Source: Macrotis lagotis (lineage: Eukaryota > Chordata > Mammalia > Peramelemorphia > Peramelidae). From it: a stretch of DNA of 64,000 bases. Of this stretch, positions 1 through 10,765 are shown piece after piece. The stretch's first letter is position 1. Each line of letters begins with the position of its first letter. Position numbers and translations under genes: made by a program. The notes under the pieces are model-generated. The model searched no databases, was not told the origin of the DNA, and saw only the letters and a list, made by a program, of their open reading frames with translations. The DNA lies in NCBI RefSeq assembly GCF_037893015.1, contig NC_133660.1:163925728-163989727 (forward strand). Reading direction: 5' to 3'.

Positions 1-120
1 ATCTTTAACAAGCATTTATTAAGGACCTTCTTTGGGTCAGGCACTGTGGTAGGGACTCATGCTACAAGTACAAAGAATGTAGCAACCCTGCTTGAAAGTA
101 TCTGATAAATCTTGCTTGAA
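1..120 (+). repeat. Head of an old 'catttattaag' interspersed repeat (family E)
   Basis: The first bases carry the phrase 'agcatttattaag' followed by 'ggcactgtggtag' and 'acaagtacaaagaa'. The same head occurs near 24,270, 25,880, 37,340, 40,945, 43,090 and 58,745. It is an old, diverged, non-coding repeat whose class I cannot assign. It runs off the left edge of the window. Confidence 0.5.
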
Positions 121-1514
121 TTAAATTGTCATTTCTTAGAGAGATGAGGTAAAAGCATAGAGAGCCATAACAATATTTTACATTGAATGAATTTTTTGTT
201 CCAGACTTTATAATTTTATTGTAAATTCCATCTTCAGATATAGATCTTTATTTTAGATTATGCTACCTTAGCTTAGTGCACAAATGAAGCTGACTTAGAG
301 AGAGAGGTAGAAAGCAATCTGAAGACTGAAGGGGAAGGTTTATAGATACTTTCTGAAGGAGGCAGCATCTGAATACACTTTAAAGAGTAGATAGGAATTA
401 GTAGATGAAGAGGGGGAAGCAGGACTTCCCAGACCTAGGGAACATAGAAACTGAGGAAGGAACATGTAAGTCTTTTGGGGAAGACCTAATCTTCCCAGAA
501 AGATAAGAAAAATGGAGTTACCCTGGACCACCTTATAGATTCTCTACTATAGTAGTCTTATCTACATCAATAAAGGAAGTTTCCAATGAAATTACAAACT
601 TGGAACAAAAAAATGCACTCATTGTAAATGAGGGTCGGAAAAATGGTTACTATTTTCACATCTTGATTAGCAATGACCAAACAGAAATCTTTATGTGGGA
701 TGATTTTCAGGTTGTTGGTCATATCAGGAATCCAAGGACCATCATAGTCTGGAATGACTTATTATAAGCTCATTTATCTCTGAGGTTCTGTTAACTAGAT
801 ATGGGTCAATATTTCCTAATTCCCAGGGCTTGTTGAAATCAAAATTCATTTTCCTATTTCTCCATTTTCCTTAAAGGTACTTCTTGTTCTTGGGAGGGAA
901 TATCCTGAAAATCAGGAATTTCTGTTCTTGTCACAAATTGAGGCTTCCTCTCACCAAGAAGTCCTTCGATTTTCTTGGAGGTTATTTCTATCACAAACAC
1001 CTACAAGGAACAATGGCTCAGTATTTTCCATTAGCTGTCATTCTACTGTCCTCAGAATTTATGTAACTTTGTTTGCAGCAATCTTAGCCCTTGATCTCGC
1101 TCCCTTTAGGCTTCCATTGTGTATTTCTCCTTATGGCCTTATAACATGATTTTCCTGTGGACATGGCTATCTTTTCATTTCTGCAGCTGATTGTATGATT
1201 TTATTTTCTCTGGAAAATACATGAAACAAAGTCATGACTCATGATTGAAATAGGAATAATTCATGCTCATATTGTACCTTCTTAGGGGAAATCAAAGTAG
1301 CTTTGTAAATAAGAGATATTCCCAGAGAAGCAAACTTCCCCAGAGGAATTGTTAGTGACATGAGGCTCATGTTAGAAAAGACCATAATGGCTTGAGCTGA
1401 GGGGGTTAGAAAAAAGAGGAGGAAAATGGTCAATCTATCAGTTTCCTTTTTCTGCCTATTACCAACCTAAGATTGATATACTGATGAATGTATTTTTTAA
1501 CTAGGAAAATATGT
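121..1514. other. Mostly unassigned sequence
   Basis: Positions 330-500 (gaaggaggcag, agagggggaagcagg) resemble the body of the same family E repeat, in its usual order after the head. The rest shows no repeat, RNA gene or exon I recognise. The short open frames here have no coding character. Confidence 0.35.
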
Positions 1515-1640
1515 AGAAGATTAGAATGCATGAGTTTGAAGGGACCTTAGAAGTTATCTAGTCTAATGTCCTCATTTTACATATGAGGAAAATGAGGCTC
1601 AGCAGTGAATTATCTTAGGTCCTTTGGCAAGTTAGCAAAC
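1515..1640 (-). mobile_element. CORE-SINE/MIR-like relic
   Basis: Read on the plus strand it shows the antisense MIR phrases 'gaagggaccttagaa', 'tcattttacatatgagg' and 'aaaatgaggctcag'. It is a diverged, immobile relic of a tRNA-derived SINE. Confidence 0.6.
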
Positions 1641-1814
1641 TCTGATGTTCATCTTTGAGCATATGTGTATTTGGTTTATCAATTTATTTGAGGAGGGTGG
1701 AATGGAAGATGAGCTAGTATTACAGGCAGAACACTTGGATTGGGGTAGTCTTTGGATTGAGAAAGATAGATTAAAAAAAGTTAATGGGATACAAATCCAA
1801 GATGAAATTTTTTT

Positions 1815-2285
1815 ATTTTGGTTTGTACTTCATTTTCAAAGAGGACTAATGATATCATAGGTTGGTGCCTTGAAATGTATGTGAATTGGATTTAAGTGAG
1901 GCAGAGTTGCACAAAATCACCAGCCTCACTCTTTCTTCCAAAGTTTGCTTCAAAGTCCAGTGCCAAGACAGAAGTCAAGATGATAGGCAATGGCTGGGAT
2001 ACAGTGGCTGACTTTGGTATCTTAGATGACTGATGAGGCTTAAGTGATCCACAATACCTGCTTCAGTCTCCTTCATTCTACCAGGAATGTCTTCACATGC
2101 TTGTGGTTGACTTATTGACAGGTTTGAGGCTTATTGATTACTCTCAACTTGGTTTATCCAGATTTAGATGCAATTTCCCAGGCTGTGGCCATTGGGCATG
2201 CTTACACAGGTGAGAGCTGATTGAAGATGGAGACCAAAGGTGGTTAAGCAGCTCTGAAAGGGTTCAGCAAGCTCTCACACCAGAA
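1815..2285 (-). mobile_element. Long composite marsupial SINE, antisense (family B variant)
   Basis: Plus-strand text runs 'cttcattttcaaagagga', 'gtgaattggattt', 'accagcctcactctttc' and 'cttggtttatccagat'. The first three phrases recur in the same order at 13,607 and 14,590, and in reverse complement at 10,206-10,508, where the complete SINE is readable. Old and diverged. Confidence 0.55.
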
Positions 2286-2559
2286 GTGCTAATCCTTCTG
2301 GAACTCTCATACATGCCCAAAATAAATAAGCAGGGAAAATAGAAGAACTTCTAGTTGTACTCAATGTGTTGAAATCATTTAGTTCAAACTAAAGATTTTC
2401 TAGGAACTGAAAATATATATGGTGACATTGTTGAATAATTGCCAGCAATTTTTTGAATGATCGTGGGACACAGAATGGGAGGTGTCATAATACTGAAAAA
2501 GAACAAATATTATCCTGGCTGTGTATGTATGTATGTGTGTTTTAAAGGAGGAGGGCATA

Positions 2560-3560
2560 GTCTTCAAGTCATAGGCCAAGCGACTTTGATGCCTAAATCA
2601 TTAGATAGATCCATAGAAAACTTAAGAAATATTTAAGAGATTATTTTTGAGCATTTATAAATGGAAACACTGACCATTAAGGGCAAAGATAACATCATCA
2701 TGAACAAGTTATATTGTATAAATTAAAAAAAATTTTTTGACAGGTTTACTAGATTTCTATCTCAGGAAAATATGATAGAAATAGTGTGCCTAGATTTCAT
2801 CAGGAAATTTAGCCATCTCATATTATCTCTATGGACAAGATGGCTATGTGTGGGTTAGAATTTATCCATGGATTTGTCTTTTAAAATAGTTCAATAATTA
2901 CATTTTAATGTGATTATTCTTTGTAATTTTGTTGAGAAATATTATTCTAAAAAGGGATAAGCTTCACTAAACTGCTAAGGTGATCTATGAAGCATACAGT
3001 TTACAACTCCTAGATAAGAGAATAGTATAGACAGATAGTCTCAGAACTAACTGGAAGTTTAAAGTCAACCATTATGAGTCCCTGTTAACCTAGACTGAGG
3101 TCTCATAATAGAGCCTGAGATCTCTTTCTTGGGTCAACTAGTCAATATTTTTATTAATGGTTTGGATGAACATCTAGGTCAGTGGTGTCAAGCTCAAATA
3201 GAAATTGGGGTCCCTCAGTGCTACATAAGGATTCCTTAGGACTGCATATTGACTTGTAAAACCACATGTTAACATTATCTATGTTTTATTATATTTATTA
3301 TTTATTTTGTTAAATGTTTCCCAATTGCATTTTAATCTGGTTCAGGCCTCACTTGGGGAGTGTTGTGGGTCACATGTGGCTCACCAGTCTTGTGTATTGA
3401 CAGCTCTAGTCCAAAAATTTACCTCAAATTTGTAGATGACTCAAAGTCGGTCATAATAGCAAGCACTGGTTCATAAGATCAGAGAAGATCTGAATCAAGC
3501 AAGTCACCATTTAACAGGGATAAATGTAAAACTTCCATTTGGTTCAAAGAATCATTTTCC
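2560..3560 (+). mobile_element. CR1/L3 LINE, reverse transcriptase region, part 1
   Basis: This is a decayed non-LTR retrotransposon of the CR1 clade (called L3 in mammals), a former self-copying element encoding a reverse transcriptase. Plus-strand phrases such as 'tagatttcatcaggaaattt', 'ctatggacaagatgg' and 'aacagggataaatgtaaaac' follow the order of the CR1 RT domain. The catalytic FxDD box is still readable as F-V-D-D at 3429-3440. Stops and frameshifts make it dead. It is split by a hAT-like MITE at 3180-3409. The same copy appears to resume near 4440-4960 after further insertions. Confidence 0.7.
3180..3409 (+). mobile_element. hAT-type non-autonomous DNA transposon inside CR1
   Basis: It begins 'cagtggtgtcaagctc' and ends near '...attgacagctct', matching the design of the better copy at 30,926-31,143 (same middle phrases 'ttgacttgtaaaaccac', 'tgtttcccaattgcatttta'). 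The right end is degraded and the duplication is unclear. CR1 sequence continues on both sides ('catctaggt' / 'cctcaaatttgtagatg'), showing it landed in an existing LINE. Confidence 0.65.
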
Positions 3561-3654
3561 CTATATGTAATATTTAATAGTCATGACTAATGGTTCCTTA
3601 ACAAAAAAATAATGGAAGGTATCACTGGTTCAAAATGAATTCACAAACAGAAAT

Positions 3655-4000
3655 GTGGTGGTGTAATAGATAGAGTGCTAGATCTGGAGTCAGGAAGATC
3701 TGAGTTCAAATCCAGTCTCAGATACTCATGTCAAGAATAGTCTTTTGGTGTCCTACAAACAATCCTACATTTTGTCCTAATATCTTCAGGACCAGTGATG
3801 AAACTAATTATACCTGGCAAATGTGTGACATGTGGGCAAGTCACTTAAATTTGCTTCCCTGTCCTCATCTGTAAAAATGGGAATAATAATAGTAGCTATC
3901 TCCTAGTGTTTGTGTGAGGATCAAATGAAATTTTATCAGTAAAGCGTTCAGCCCAGTGTCTGCTATTTGGTAGGTGGTATATAAATGTTAACTTTTCATC
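3655..4000 (+). mobile_element. CORE-SINE (MIR-like), interrupted
   Basis: The tRNA-like head 'agagtgctagatctggagtc', a B-box-like 'gttcaaatccag' and then 'gtgggcaagtcacttaaatt', 'ctcatctgtaaaaatggg' and 'gtatataaatgtta' are in SINE order. About 90 bases at 3729-3822 interrupt it between the B box and the CORE region (see that entry). Confidence 0.65.
3729..3822 (+). repeat. Unidentified ~90-bp segment, copy 1 of an inverted pair
   Basis: The stretch from 'tgtcaagaatagtctttt' to 'ccagtgatgaaactaatta' is the imperfect reverse complement of 5371-5454, with most positions matching. It replaces or splits the middle of the surrounding SINE. I do not recognise the family. It could be a fragment of a longer repeat or a local copied patch. 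Confidence 0.6.
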
Positions 4001-4440
4001 ATCATCATCATTTTCATCCTTTCATGACCTTTGGGATATAGTTCCAAATTGTTTTCTGGAATGACTGGGTCCCATCAAAAGTATATTAATACGTTCATTT
4101 TCCCACAACATCTTCAACATTTGTCAGTTTTCTTTTGTGTTATCTTTGCTAATCTGATGGATACAAAGCAGAACCTTTGAAGATACTTTAATTTGAATTT
4201 AGTTAATTATTAAACTTGAGTATTTTTTTCCTATTGTTGGTAGGTTGAGAACCAGCTAATCATATCCTTTGATCATTTATCAGTTAAGGAATGGACCTTA
4301 TTTTTATGAATTTAATCCAAGTCCTTATATATAGTGAAAATGGGACTCTTATCAGAGAAACTTCCTGCAAGAATTTTTTCCCCCAGTTAAGTTTTCCCTT
4401 AAAAACTTAGCTAACATGCTTGTGTTTGTGCAAAACATTT
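3995..4440 (-). mobile_element. L1 fragment, end of ORF2, antisense
   Basis: The plus strand reads as antisense marsupial L1: 'gttccaaattgttttctgg', 'ttcccacaacatcttcaaca', 'ctaatctgatgg' and 'aatggaccttatttttatga'. It lies between the two parts of the CR1 copy, so it inserted into or beside it. Confidence 0.6.
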
Positions 4441-4960
4441 CCAATTTACAAATCAAAAAATAAAATGAATAAGATATAAGTGAGATTTAATAAACTTTAA
4501 GTTCAACATTGATCAAGTGTTTAATGTGGTAACCACAAATGCTAAGATGATCTTAGACTACATTAAGAAATAGTATCCAAAAAGAAAGTGGTAATGCACC
4601 ATTGTACTCTGCATTCTGAGTGCCACATTATAAGATACACAAACTGAAGCATATCTGAGAATGACTAGGAAAATTAAACTATGCAATCTGGGGGTGGTTG
4701 AAGGAACAGGAGGTGATTTAGCATGGAGAAAAGAGGACTGAGTGGGGGAGATGACAAATGATAGCAGTCTTCAAATATCTGAAGATCTGTCAAGTTACAT
4801 GGATTAGACGTCAGATTGCCCTAAGGGAATAAATAGAACTAGAATCAAAGAAAGCTGAAATGGCAGATTTAGGTTTGATGTTATGTGAAAGTAATTACAT
4901 CCATACAGACATGGAATGGATTACTTGGAGAGGCAGGGAGGTTTTCTTTACTCTCTTCTG
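4440..4960 (+). mobile_element. CR1/L3 LINE, part 2 (C-terminal RT end)
   Basis: Phrases such as 'atcttagactacattaagaa', 'gcattctgagtgccacatta', 'gttgaaggaacaggaggtg', 'tagcatggagaaaagaggac' and 'agcagtcttcaaatatctga' match the CR1 ORF2 tail in order and in the same orientation as 2560-3560. The simplest reading is one CR1 insertion opened by later insertions. No intact frame remains. Confidence 0.75.
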
Positions 4961-4996
4961 TTTTGTTTTTGTTCATCCTTGATTTTCTTTTCTTTT

Positions 4997-5140
4997 TATA
5001 ATTTTTATTTAAGGCAATGAGGTTAAGTGACTTGCCCAAGGTCATACAACTAGGCAATTATTAAGTGTCTGAGGCTGGATTTGAACTCAGGTACTCCTGA
5101 CTCCAGTGGTGCTCTATCCACTGAGCCACCTAGCTTCCCC
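4997..5140 (-). mobile_element. Young tRNA-like SINE (WSINE1-like), antisense
   Basis: T-rich tail at the left, then 'aaggcaatgaggttaagtg', 'cttgcccaaggtcata' and 'tgctctatccactgagccac': the complement of the SINE whose sense copy is clean at 20,307-20,458. Near full length. Target duplication not clear. Confidence 0.85.
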
Positions 5141-5345
5141 CCAGCCTTCATTTTCAAAGAGGATCAAATGATATTATGATGTGATGGGTGATGTCTTGAC
5201 TTTGTGTGTGAATTGGATTTTTCAAAGGCCACATTTGGGGAATATTGGAAAATCGTTACCTAATCAGGGACTAAGTGATCTGGGAAGTCTTTTCCATTCC
5301 TGAAATTCTGTGATTCTATAAACTTCAGTGTCAATTATTTTTCTG
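5141..5345 (-). mobile_element. Long-SINE (family B) fragment and MIR/CR1-end relic
   Basis: 5141-5240 reads 'cttcattttcaaagaggat', 'gatgtgatgggtgatgtc' and 'gtgaattggattt', the antisense family B tail. 5250-5345 contains antisense 'gaattctgtgattctata' type text common to MIR/CR1 ends in marsupials. Both are old. Confidence 0.5.
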
Positions 5346-5370
5346 ATCCTCAGTACTCTCATTTGATAGC

Positions 5371-5454
5371 TATAATCAGTTTCATCACTGGTTCTGAAGA
5401 TATTAGGGCAAAATGTAGGAATGCTTCTAGGATATTGAAAGACTATTCTTGACA
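5371..5454 (-). repeat. Unidentified ~85-bp segment, copy 2 of an inverted pair
   Basis: From 'tataatcagtttcatcactg' to 'gactattcttgaca', this is the inverted counterpart of 3729-3812, about 1.55 kb away. Family unknown. Confidence 0.6.
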
Positions 5455-5489
5455 TAAAAAAATGGCAAAATAAAAGATTCATAGAAAAC

Positions 5490-5880
5490 TCTATGCCAAA
5501 TAATGGCAGAAATAGTAAGCAGAACCAGAACAAGTTATACGATGACAACATTAAAAAACAAAACAAAACAACTTTAAAAGACTTTAGAATTCTGATCAAT
5601 GGTAAACCATGATTCCAAAGGACAAAGATAAAGCATGTACCCCATCTCCTAACAGAGAGGTATGGGACTTAAAATGAGGCATACAGTTTTACACATGTAC
5701 AATGAAGCAATTTTCTTTGCTTGACTATACATGGTTGTTATAAAGTGTTTCTTTTTCTTTTTTTTGTCTTTTTTTTCTTTTTTGGTTGTTGTTTGATTTG
5801 GTGGGAGGAGTGGGAAGGAAAGAAGAGGAATTTTTTAACTAGAAAAATAAATATAATTTTAAAAATAAGAAAAAAATCAA
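5490..5880 (+). mobile_element. L1 3' end (first of three)
   Basis: 'agtaagcagaaccagaacaa', 'gactttagaattctgatcaa', 'tgattccaaagg' and a terminal A-rich run after 'agaaaaataaatataat' follow the 3' terminal order of marsupial L1 (end of ORF2, 3' UTR). Non-coding. Confidence 0.65.
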
Positions 5881-5884
5881 AACT

Positions 5885-6240
5885 GAGGTATTTCCTATCA
5901 GTAGCAGAATGGCTGAAGAAATTATGATATATAAAGGTAATGAAATACTATTGTGTTATAAGAAATAATGAAATAGATGACTTCAGAGAAACCTGAGAAG
6001 ATTTGTATAAATTGATGAAGAGTGAAGTGAGCAGAACTAGAACAGTTTATGCAAAGACATCAACATTGTAAATACCAAAAAAACTATGGAAGGCTGACCT
6101 AGGATGATTCCAAATCATCATGGATAGAGAATGTTAGCTATTTCCTGACAGAGAGTTTATAGACTCAAGATATAAAATAAGGCATACTTTTTAAAGACAT
6201 TGTTAATATAGGCATTTATCTAGCTTGACTACACATGTTT
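5885..6240 (+). mobile_element. L1 3' end (second of three)
   Basis: 'cagaatggctgaagaaatta', 'aaatactattgtgttataag', 'gaagagtgaagtgagcagaa' and 'gacagagagtttatagactc' repeat the L1 3' order of the preceding element with a diverged 3' UTR, so this is a separate, head-to-tail adjacent copy. Confidence 0.65.
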
Positions 6241-6244
6241 GTTA

Positions 6245-6935
6245 CAACTATAGTCTAAATCTCAAAATAAAAACCAGAAGATGTCAACTGATTCAAATTA
6301 GAGCAAATGTTCTAGAGAACAATTTTGAACTATGCACAAAGGACTATAAAACTATGCATTCCCTTGGATGTAGCAATAGATCTGTATCCCCAAGAGATCA
6401 AGTGAAACAGATCCACATGTACACGATATTTATAGTAGCTCTTTGTGGAGGCTAAGAATTGAAAATTGAGGGGATGTCCATCAGTTGGGGAATGACAAGA
6501 CAGCTGTGGTATATGATGGTGACAGAATACTTTTCTTCAGTTGATAAGCAGGATGACTTCAGAATGAATTGATGCAGAATGAAATGAGCAGAACCCAGTA
6601 GAACATTGTATACGCAAACAGTAATGTATGATAATCAACTTGAATGACTTAACTATTCTCCTGACTGAAGGGCTGGTACTCTATCCACTGTACCACCTAG
6701 TTGCCCTGACTTAGCTATTCTCAACAATACAATGATCCAAGATAATTCCAAAAGACTGATGAAAAATGCTGCTCACATTCAGAGAAAGAACTGGTGGAAT
6801 CTGAATACAGATTGAAATATGCTATTTTTCACTTTCTCTATTTTTTTCATGGTTTTCCCCCCTTTTTTTGTTTATGTCTTCTTTTACATCATACTAATAT
6901 GGGAATAATAAAGTTCAATAATTACTTAAAATAAT
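6245..6935 (+). mobile_element. L1 3' end (third of three), split by a SINE piece
   Basis: 'aggactataaaactatgcat', 'gaggggatgtccatcagttg', 'gaatgaaatgagcagaaccc', 'attctcaacaatacaatgat' and 'agaaagaactggtggaatct' are the classical marsupial L1 tail, ending near 'aatatgggaataataaagt'. A 46-bp SINE fragment at 6661-6706 interrupts it with its own target duplication. Confidence 0.8.
6661..6706 (-). mobile_element. 46-bp 3'-truncated SINE insertion with target-site duplication
   Basis: Only the 5' (tRNA-like) end of the young SINE is present, antisense: 'ctggtactctatccactgta' then 'ccacctagttgccc'. The flanks 6645-6660 'tgacttaactattctc' and 6707-6722 'tgacttagctattctc' are a 16-bp duplication with one mismatch, and joined they restore the L1. 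No A-tail is present. Confidence 0.8.
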
Positions 6936-7395
6936 TTTAAAAGCCTCAGGAAGGAAATGGGATTAGGAGCACAGCACTCAGAACCTCCATCAGTGACACA
7001 TAAAAAAATAAAATTAAATAAAATATTTAGAAAATTAACAAAAGTGGTAGCACAGCTTTATACCTTTTAAATGGTTAAGAAATAAGTAATAAAATATAAC
7101 AATAAATAGCAAAAAAAAACCCCCAAACCTCAGGCAGCTGGTGTCATTGGCAAAGTCAGTGATCATAGCACAGAGGGCAGGTAAAGGAGGGGTGAGTGAT
7201 CTGAAGGTAGAATTCGTTGGTGTATACAAACCTTTCACTCACAGCTCCTGCTGCAGCAGATATACCATATATCGCTTTATACTGAAAAGAGCTTGTGGAA
7301 ATGGGCATTAGAAGGAACTTGTGAGTTATTGTGAAGTGTTGTAGTGTTCTGTATTCTTGCTATCTTCTCTTTTGAGTTTTTTTTTTAATTTGAAG
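6936..7395. other. Unassigned sequence
   Basis: A short A-rich stretch near 7000-7030 and a run of A then C near 7115-7125. No repeat family, RNA gene or exon recognised. Confidence 0.4.
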
Positions 7396-8520
7396 TGTAT
7401 TTACATTTAATTTTAATTTTATTTTTTCTCAATTACATGTAAACTTTTTTTAAAACATTTGGTTATTTTTAAATTTTTGGTTCCATAGTCTTTCCCTTGC
7501 TCTTTGAGAAAATGAATGATTTGATATAAATTATATATGTACTGTCATGCAAAAAATTTCCATCTGAGCATGTTGCAAAAGAAAATGCAGTCCAAAAATA
7601 TAAGAATAATAAAAAAAGTAAACAAAATATGCATTCAGATTCCATCAATTCTTTCTCTGGAGGTGGATAGCATTTTTTCATAAGTCCTTTGGAATTGTCT
7701 TGGATCATTGTATTGCTGAGAATAGCTAAGTTATCACAGTTAATCATCATATAGTATTGCTATTACCATATACAATGTTCTCCTGGCTCTGTTCATTTCA
7801 CTTTGTACTATTTCATTTAAGTAACTTACTTCATGTAATTTCCTAGGTTTTTCTGAAAGTATCCTGCTCGTCATTTTTTATAGCACAATATTATTCCATC
7901 GTAATCATATTCAACAACTTGTTTAGTTATTCTCTAATTGATGGGCATCCCCTCCAATTCTTCGCCTCCACAAAAAGAACTGCTATAAAGATTTTTGCAC
8001 ATATAAGTCTTTTTCCTTTTCCTTTGATCTCTTTGAGGTACAAATCTAGTAGTGCTATTCCTGGGTCAAGCGTATTTACGGTTTTATAATCCTTTGGGCA
8101 TAGTTCTGAATTGCTCTTTTTAATAATTGAATCAGTTCACAACTCCACCAAGAATGCATGAGTGTCCTTATTTTTCCTACGTCCCCAGCAACATTCATCA
8201 TTTTCCTTTTCTGTCTGATTAGCCAAATCTGATAGGGGTGAAGTAGAATCTCAAAGCTGTTTTGATTTTCATTTCTTTAATCAATAGTGATTTAGAGCAT
8301 TTTTATCTTTTTGCTATTCTTTTTTTTTTAGGTTTTTGCAAGGCAAATGGGGTTAAGTTGCTTGCCCAAGGCCACACAGCTAGGTAATTATTAAGTGTCT
8401 GAGACCGGATTTAAACCCAGGTACTCCTGACTCCAGGGCCAGTGCTTTATCTACTATGCCACCTGGCCACCCCTCTTTTTGCTATTCTTGAGGGCAAAAT
8501 TGAGCACAAGTAAATAAGAA
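7396..8520 (-). mobile_element. L1 3' end, antisense, split by a SINE
   Basis: The plus strand reads as the reverse of the L1 tail: 'tcaattacatgtaaac', 'ttctttctctggaggtgg', 'tggatcattgtattgctga', 'gatgggcatcccctccaatt', 'acaactccaccaagaatgca' and 'tttcatttctttaatcaata'. It covers the ORF2 end and 3' UTR, with the L1 3' end at low coordinates. Opened at 8320 by the SINE at 8321-8474. Non-coding. Confidence 0.85.
8321..8474 (-). mobile_element. Young SINE in L1, 14-bp target-site duplication
   Basis: Full-length antisense copy ('aggtttttgcaaggcaaat' to 'ccacctggccacccct'). Flanked by perfect copies of 'ctttttgctattct' at 8307-8320 and 8475-8488, the signature of L1-machinery-driven insertion into the older L1. 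Confidence 0.92.
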
Positions 8521-9894
8521 ATTTATGTTATACTAGAATGGTTCCCAAATAGATTACTCATGTTGGACAAATTTATATTTTAAAACAGGCATTATAGCAG
8601 AACTGTTTTCTTTTTCTTTAATGGGGGGGAGGTGGGATGGAGAGAAAATAAATACCTGTTTGTCAAAAAATTAAATTTATTATATAAAAAAGGCTCTTCT
8701 TAACCTTTGATATTCCATCCAGTCCTCCCATTCTATATTTTATTAGACCATGAATGGAGAGGGGACATTTCGCCAATTTTTTCTTGCTCTGAAGATGAAA
8801 GAGATCTCATGGCCACTAGGGGTAGCATCCCACCATATAGGGACTTACTGATGGAGGCTTAGTTTTTTTATTCTCATGTAACCCTGTATATAAAGTACTT
8901 AAGGAGAAATTCTTGACTATTATTTTTGACTTAGTCCCAAAATAAAATTTTCTGTGTTTTTCTAAACACAGAAATTACCTGATTGATGAAAAATCTAAAA
9001 TTTGTCCTGGAATCCCTAATATCTGATAATTCAGAATGACATTAACTTAGCTGCTACATTGTTAGCTTACTATTGTTAAAAAAATAATTTTAATCACAAA
9101 ACATTGTTGAACTCTTATTAAATACTATCTAGTCCCTAATGATGAATTCATTTTCATTTAATAACAAGTTATTGTGATGTATAATGAAAAAAAGAGTAGC
9201 ATGCAAAGTCAGCTGGCCCCCGTTTTCTTTGACAATTTGCCAGTTCTTCTGATGTAGTATTACAGTACTATCCATCTTCATAAAGGGTTCTTTGGAAGGC
9301 AGTATCAAACAGCAGGAAAGAATGGTTGTTGACAGCTTCATTACTCATTAGGAGCTAATTCCAGCCAATTTCTCTGGGGAATTATTAGCACATTCCTAAA
9401 CACCCTTTGGTTGATGGCATCTCCCCACCCTATCTCACATCATCCTCACCCCCAAAAAGAAAGAGAGAAAATCAGTTATGCCATACAATGTTGGGCATTA
9501 TTCAAATCTGGCACATAAGCATGCTACGGTCACTATGAAGCCACTCTTCCCCAGTGATTACTCAAGATGCTCCAGAAAATGGGTAGTATCTATCTGAATA
9601 TCAAAGTCCTCTAGATGTCAAACCTCAGATTTAAGCCTGAATTGGTCAGGTTGAGTTTTTCCCACTCAGGTTATTCCCTGATACTAACTTTTGAATGATC
9701 ATTGATCACTGGAGAAACTTTAGAAACTCTAATAAAAGTATAGTAGTTTGGACTATCACCATGAGTCAATGCACCATTGATGACCATGAGAGGTAAGATT
9801 TATAAGATTCCCCCCCCCCCCCAAATCAACAGATGGATCTGGGAAAAATAAATTGACTAAAGTTCCCTCACAGGTCTCCTAGTGTTTCGTGGGG
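8521..9894. other. Mostly unassigned sequence with one hairpin
   Basis: A perfect 11-bp inverted repeat with a 4-base loop lies at 8949-8974 (tttctgtgttt / aaacacagaaa). A C-run lies near 9810-9822. No repeat family or exon recognised. Confidence 0.4.
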
Positions 9895-10075
9895 TCATAG
9901 ATTTAGAAGAAGAAGGAACCTTCAGCATCTAGTCTAAACTTTCATTTTTCAGCTGAAGAAACTGAGGCCAAGAGAGATTCAATGACTTATCCAGTCACAT
10001 AGGTACTAAGTGGCACAGCTAAGAACCCAATTTCTCTAATTTTAAATCACCTTCTTTTCCCCTGTGCCACACAGT
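9895..10075 (-). mobile_element. CORE-SINE/MIR-like relic
   Basis: Antisense order 'catctagtctaaactttca', 'gaagaaactgaggccaagag', 'actaagtggcacagct' and 'cccctgtgccacac' is the MIR reverse. Old, diverged. Confidence 0.7.
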
Positions 10076-10205
10076 TTGATCATGCTTTAGGGAAGCTAGG
10101 TGGTATGGTAGGTGGAAAATAATAAGGATTTAATTCTTAATGACTGACTTCTGTTTCCAAACACTCCAGTATGATTGAGTTCCTTTCTAATTGTGCTAGG
10201 CTCTG

Positions 10206-10508
10206 GGGGCAGCTAGGTGGTGTAGCAGATAGGGCACCAATCATGAAGTCAGGAAAACCTGAATTCTAAATCTGTCCTCAGACACTTGTATTGGGCAAGT
10301 CATTTAACCCTGATTCCCTCACATCCAGAACCATCTCCACTTGTCCTGATTCATATCTGGTCACTGGACTCAGATGGCTCCAGAGAAGACTGTGAAGCTA
10401 GTGACTTAGCACAGTACCCCCTTACTCAAATGTGATTCACTTGCTTGTCATGGCCTTCTTCACCTCCCTGATGGTCTTCTTCCTGAAGGAAAGACAAACA
10501 TCATCATC
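10206..10508 (+). mobile_element. Complete long composite SINE (reference copy of family B)
   Basis: It starts 'gcagctaggtggtgtagcag', passes a B-box-like segment, 'gggcaagtcatttaaccctg', then 'cattcatatctgg'-type text, 'gatggctccagagaagac' and 'gattcacttgcttgtcatgg', and ends 'gaaagacaaacatcatcat'. It joins a tRNA-like head to the tail seen alone elsewhere. Flanking 'aggctctg' at 10198-10205 and 10509-10516 is a short duplication. Confidence 0.8.
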
Positions 10509-10699
10509 AGGCTCTGAGGGTATTCAAAGTCAAAAAAACCCCAAAACAACAGCAACAAAAAAACTCCCCAAATGACAATAATCTCTGCCTTCAAAGAGTT
10601 TACTGAACTGAAACTTAACTTTTTCTTTCTTGTATCATATTTAGATTGGGGGATAGCTTAGAATAGCCAGTAAAACCTAGGCAGAATAGAATAAATCCA

Positions 10700-10765
10700 A
10701 ACTTCTTATATATCCTGACCCTGTGATTCTGAGCAAGTCACTTAACCTTTGACCTAAACAACTTT
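10700..10765 (+). mobile_element. Short SINE fragment
   Basis: 'tgaccctgtgattctgagca' and 'agtcacttaacctttg' match the middle of a CORE-type SINE in sense orientation. Confidence 0.5.

Noticed and set aside
9810..9822. C-run here and similar runs near 13,695 (G), 49,720, 52,861 and 56,713
   Set aside because: Homopolymers without the spaced G/C runs needed for a quadruplex; they also may carry sequencing-length error.
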